This document shows positions 6,827 to 7,915 of a stretch of DNA of 7,915 nucleotides, one piece after another (within the stretch, counting starts at the first letter, position 1; each line of letters begins with the position of its first letter). Below the pieces are notes generated by a model that was not told the origin of the DNA, made no database searches, and worked only from the letters and a program-made list of their open reading frames with translations. Both the position numbers and the translations under genes were made by a program. Source of the DNA: JANOGU01 sp031406135 (GTDB taxonomy: Bacteria > Pseudomonadota > Alphaproteobacteria > Rhodobacterales > Rhodobacteraceae); contig JANOGU010000203.1 of the NCBI GenBank assembly GCA_031406135.1, positions 1 through 7,915 of the forward strand, written 5' to 3'.

Positions 6827-7638
6827 TGCTGCTCACCGTCGACCATGTCACCCGCTACGCCTACGACCGCCCGGTGAAGGGGCTGGTGCAGAGCCACCGC
6901 CTGACCCCGGCCACCTTTGACGGGCAGCGGGTGCTCGACTGGGACGTGACCGTCCCCGGCGGCACCCGGGGCGGCGGTTTCCGCGACGGCGCAGGCGACT
7001 GGGTGCAGGGCTGGTCGGTCGCCGGCCCGGTAGAGGTGGTTGAGGTGCGCGTCACCGGGCTGGTCGAGACGCAGGATCTTGCCGGCGTCCTGCGCGGCCA
7101 CAAGGAAAGCGTCCCGCCCGGCGCCTGGCTGCGGTCCACCCCCGCCACCCGGGCCGATAGCGGACTGATGGCACTGGCCGAAGCGGTGAAAGGCGACGGC
7201 GAGACCCTCGCCCAGGCCCACGCGCTGTCCGACGCCGTCTCCGGGGCCATCGCCTACCTGCCCGGCGCCACCGCGGCGCATACCACCGCGGCCGAGGCGC
7301 TGGCCAGGGGCGAGGGCGTCTGCCAGGACCACGCCCAGGCCATGATCGCCTGCGCTCGCGCGCTGGAGCTGCCCGCCCGCTACGTCACCGGCTACCTGCT
7401 CGTCACCGAGGGCCCGGCGGAGGCCTCCCACGCCTGGGCCGAGGTCTGGATCGAGGGGCTGGGCTGGGTCGGCTTCGACCCCGCCAACCAGTGCTGCCCG
7501 GACGCCCGCTACATCCGCCTCGGCTGCGGCCTCGACGCCCGCGACGCCGCCCCGATCCGCGGCACCGCCCGCGGCGGCGCGGCGGCCGAGACCCTGCAGG
7601 TCGCCGTCCGCATCGCCGAAGGCCAGGCCCAGCAGTAG
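6826..7638 (+). CDS. Transglutaminase-like cysteine peptidase family protein (COG1305 type)
   Basis: This 270-residue protein has the two-part layout of bacterial transglutaminase-like proteins: an N-terminal beta domain (about 1-85; LTVDHVTRYAYDRPV and VQSHRLTP are typical) and a papain-like core (about 130-225). The triad is complete: Cys166 in GEGVCQDHAQAMIACARALE, His202 in ASHAWAEVWIEGLGW and Asp218 in GFDPANQ. Such enzymes hydrolyse or transfer amide bonds, and bacterial members are usually thought to act as peptidases. In this cassette a predicted role is to cut or transfer the product of the ATP-grasp partner. No signal peptide or membrane segment is present, so a cytoplasmic site is likely. 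Length is normal, although the tail after about residue 240 (RGTARGGAAAETLQVAV) is low in complexity. The ATG shares a base with the alpha-E stop. A proteasome-like Anbu gene often follows this gene in proteobacteria but is absent here up to the window end. Confidence 0.94.
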   Translation: MLLTVDHVTRYAYDRPVKGLVQSHRLTPATFDGQRVLDWDVTVPGGTRGGGFRDGAGDWVQGWSVAGPVEVVEVRVTGLVETQDLAGVLRGHKESVPPGAWLRSTPATRADSGLMALAEAVKGDGETLAQAHALSDAVSGAIAYLPGATAAHTTAAEALARGEGVCQDHAQAMIACARALELPARYVTGYLLVTEGPAEASHAWAEVWIEGLGWVGFDPANQCCPDARYIRLGCGLDARDAAPIRGTARGGAAAETLQVAVRIAEGQAQQ

Positions 7639-7640
7639 GC

Positions 7641-7656
7641 TGCGTGCCTGCACGCA
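7641..7656 (+). terminator. Short hairpin after the cassette (weak terminator candidate)
   Basis: TGCGTG (7641-7646) and CACGCA (7651-7656) form a 6-bp stem with a CCTG loop, two bases after the TAG of the transglutaminase-like gene. No T tract follows. It could end the transcript or protect its 3' end, but the evidence is only position and pairing. Confidence 0.3.
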
Positions 7657-7714
7657 CCATGCCCTCCGCCGCCCTGCGCGTTGCGTTAACCCGGGCCAGA
7701 CCGGCCCCGGCGTC

Positions 7715-7758
7715 CCGACGGATGCCCGACGGAAAGCCGACAGATGCCAGACAGAAGT
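7715..7758. repeat. Imperfect 22-bp tandem repeat
   Basis: Positions 7715-7736 and 7737-7758 align without gaps at 17 of 22 bases (CCGACRGATGCCMGACRGAA core). The spacer between the cassette and the insertion-sequence end holds no other clear structure and no supported gene. The function is unknown; it may be no more than sequence decay. Confidence 0.4.
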
Positions 7759-7781
7759 CGGGCGGCAGAGATTCAGTGTCA

Positions 7782-7827
7782 ATCGGCGCGCAAAACTGAC
7801 CCCGGATCGGCGTCCAAAATTGACCCC
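7782..7827. repeat. Multiple terminal repeats of the IS end
   Basis: ATCGGCGCGCAAAACTGACC followed by CC (7782-7803) and ATCGGCGTCCAAAATTGACC followed by CC (7806-7827) are 22-nt direct repeats matching at 19 of 22 bases, with a 24-nt period. This arrangement is what IS21 transposase (IstA) recognises at element ends. A related inverted core (GATCGGGGTCA) lies at 7896-7906. Confidence 0.75.
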
Positions 7828-7841
7828 CCTTGCGACGTCGA

Positions 7842-7899
7842 GATCAGGGCCTGAGCCGACGGAACTGATCATGGAGTGGAGGCGGGTCAGGCCCTGATC
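7842..7899. repeat. 13-bp perfect inverted repeat inside the IS end
   Basis: GATCAGGGCCTGA (7842-7854) and TCAGGCCCTGATC (7887-7899) are exact reverse complements separated by 32 nt. The position, just inside the terminal repeats and ahead of where the transposase gene would start, fits an operator or an RNA stem that limits transposase expression or read-through from flanking genes. The role is inferred. Confidence 0.6.
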
Positions 7900-7915
7900 G
7901 GGGTCAGGCGCGGTG

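Larger units (their letters stand above)
7777..7915. mobile_element. Outer end of a probable IS21-family insertion sequence (element continues past the window)
   Basis: Starting at TGTCAATCGG (7777), the sequence has the look of an IS21-family terminus: a 5'-TG edge followed by closely spaced copies of a terminal repeat with the core CAAAAYTGACCCC. IS21 elements carry istA and istB inside such multiple terminal repeats. No IstA or IstB coding is visible in the 139 bp present, and no frame gives a convincing protein, so this would be the non-coding lead-in. Base composition is visibly more A/T-rich at the repeats than in the genes to the left. The other end and any target duplication lie outside the window, so the exact edge and the family are inferred from the repeat pattern. 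Confidence 0.6.

Noticed and set aside
7491..7799. 102-codon + strand frame running from the end of the transglutaminase-like gene into the IS end
   Set aside because: Arg/Pro-rich out-of-frame translation with no motif. It spans the tandem repeat and the IS edge, so it is unlikely to be a gene.
6802..7872. 356-codon minus-strand frame across the transglutaminase-like gene and the IS end
   Set aside because: It runs through the IS terminal repeats and opposite a gene with an intact catalytic triad. The part inside the IS does not resemble IstA or IstB.
7871..7897. Mini-frame MEWRRVRP at the IS end as a transposase start
   Set aside because: It stops after eight codons, within the 13-bp inverted repeat, and is not preceded by a convincing ribosome binding site.

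Overview
The window looks like chromosomal DNA of a high-GC alphaproteobacterium, most likely Rhodobacteraceae (Paracoccus/Rhodobacter-like). The grounds are the strong G/C preference at third codon positions, long open antisense frames, GGG/AGGA-type ribosome binding sites, the CCCCGGGYYTGACCCGGGG intergenic repeat and the gene content. The genus is inferred, not shown.

Region 1 (1-4161) is the distal part of a peptide/nickel-family (PepT) ABC importer operon, all on the + strand. It holds the C-terminal end of an ATPase with a cysteine-rich oligopeptide-type tail, a secreted family 5 substrate-binding protein, and two inner-membrane permeases of DppB and DppC type. The ATPase and binding protein overlap by ATGA and the two permeases overlap by 8 bp. 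A perfect 11-bp-stem hairpin sits between the binding protein and the first permease, as expected where the binding protein is made in excess over the membrane subunits.

Region 2 (4162-4281) is a G/C-rich spacer with one imperfect hairpin.

Region 3 (4282-7638) is a three-gene + strand cassette: a circularly permuted ATP-grasp protein (COG2308/DUF404-407 type), an alpha-E protein (DUF403/COG2307) and a transglutaminase-like cysteine peptidase (COG1305 type) with an intact Cys-His-Asp triad. Comparative genomics has predicted that this set makes and cuts an amide- or peptide-linked product, and it often travels with the proteasome-like peptidase Anbu. The biochemistry is largely unresolved. 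The first and second genes are separated by 181 bp carrying a palindromic repeat (two direct 23-nt copies and one inverted copy). The second and third genes overlap by one base.

Region 4 (7639-7915) has no convincing gene. It holds a small hairpin, an imperfect 22-bp tandem repeat and, from about 7777, what looks like the outer end of an IS21-family insertion sequence with two terminal repeats of the TGACCCC type. The element runs off the window. It lies just where an Anbu gene would often be found, so whether the cassette has been cut off from Anbu is the main open question here.
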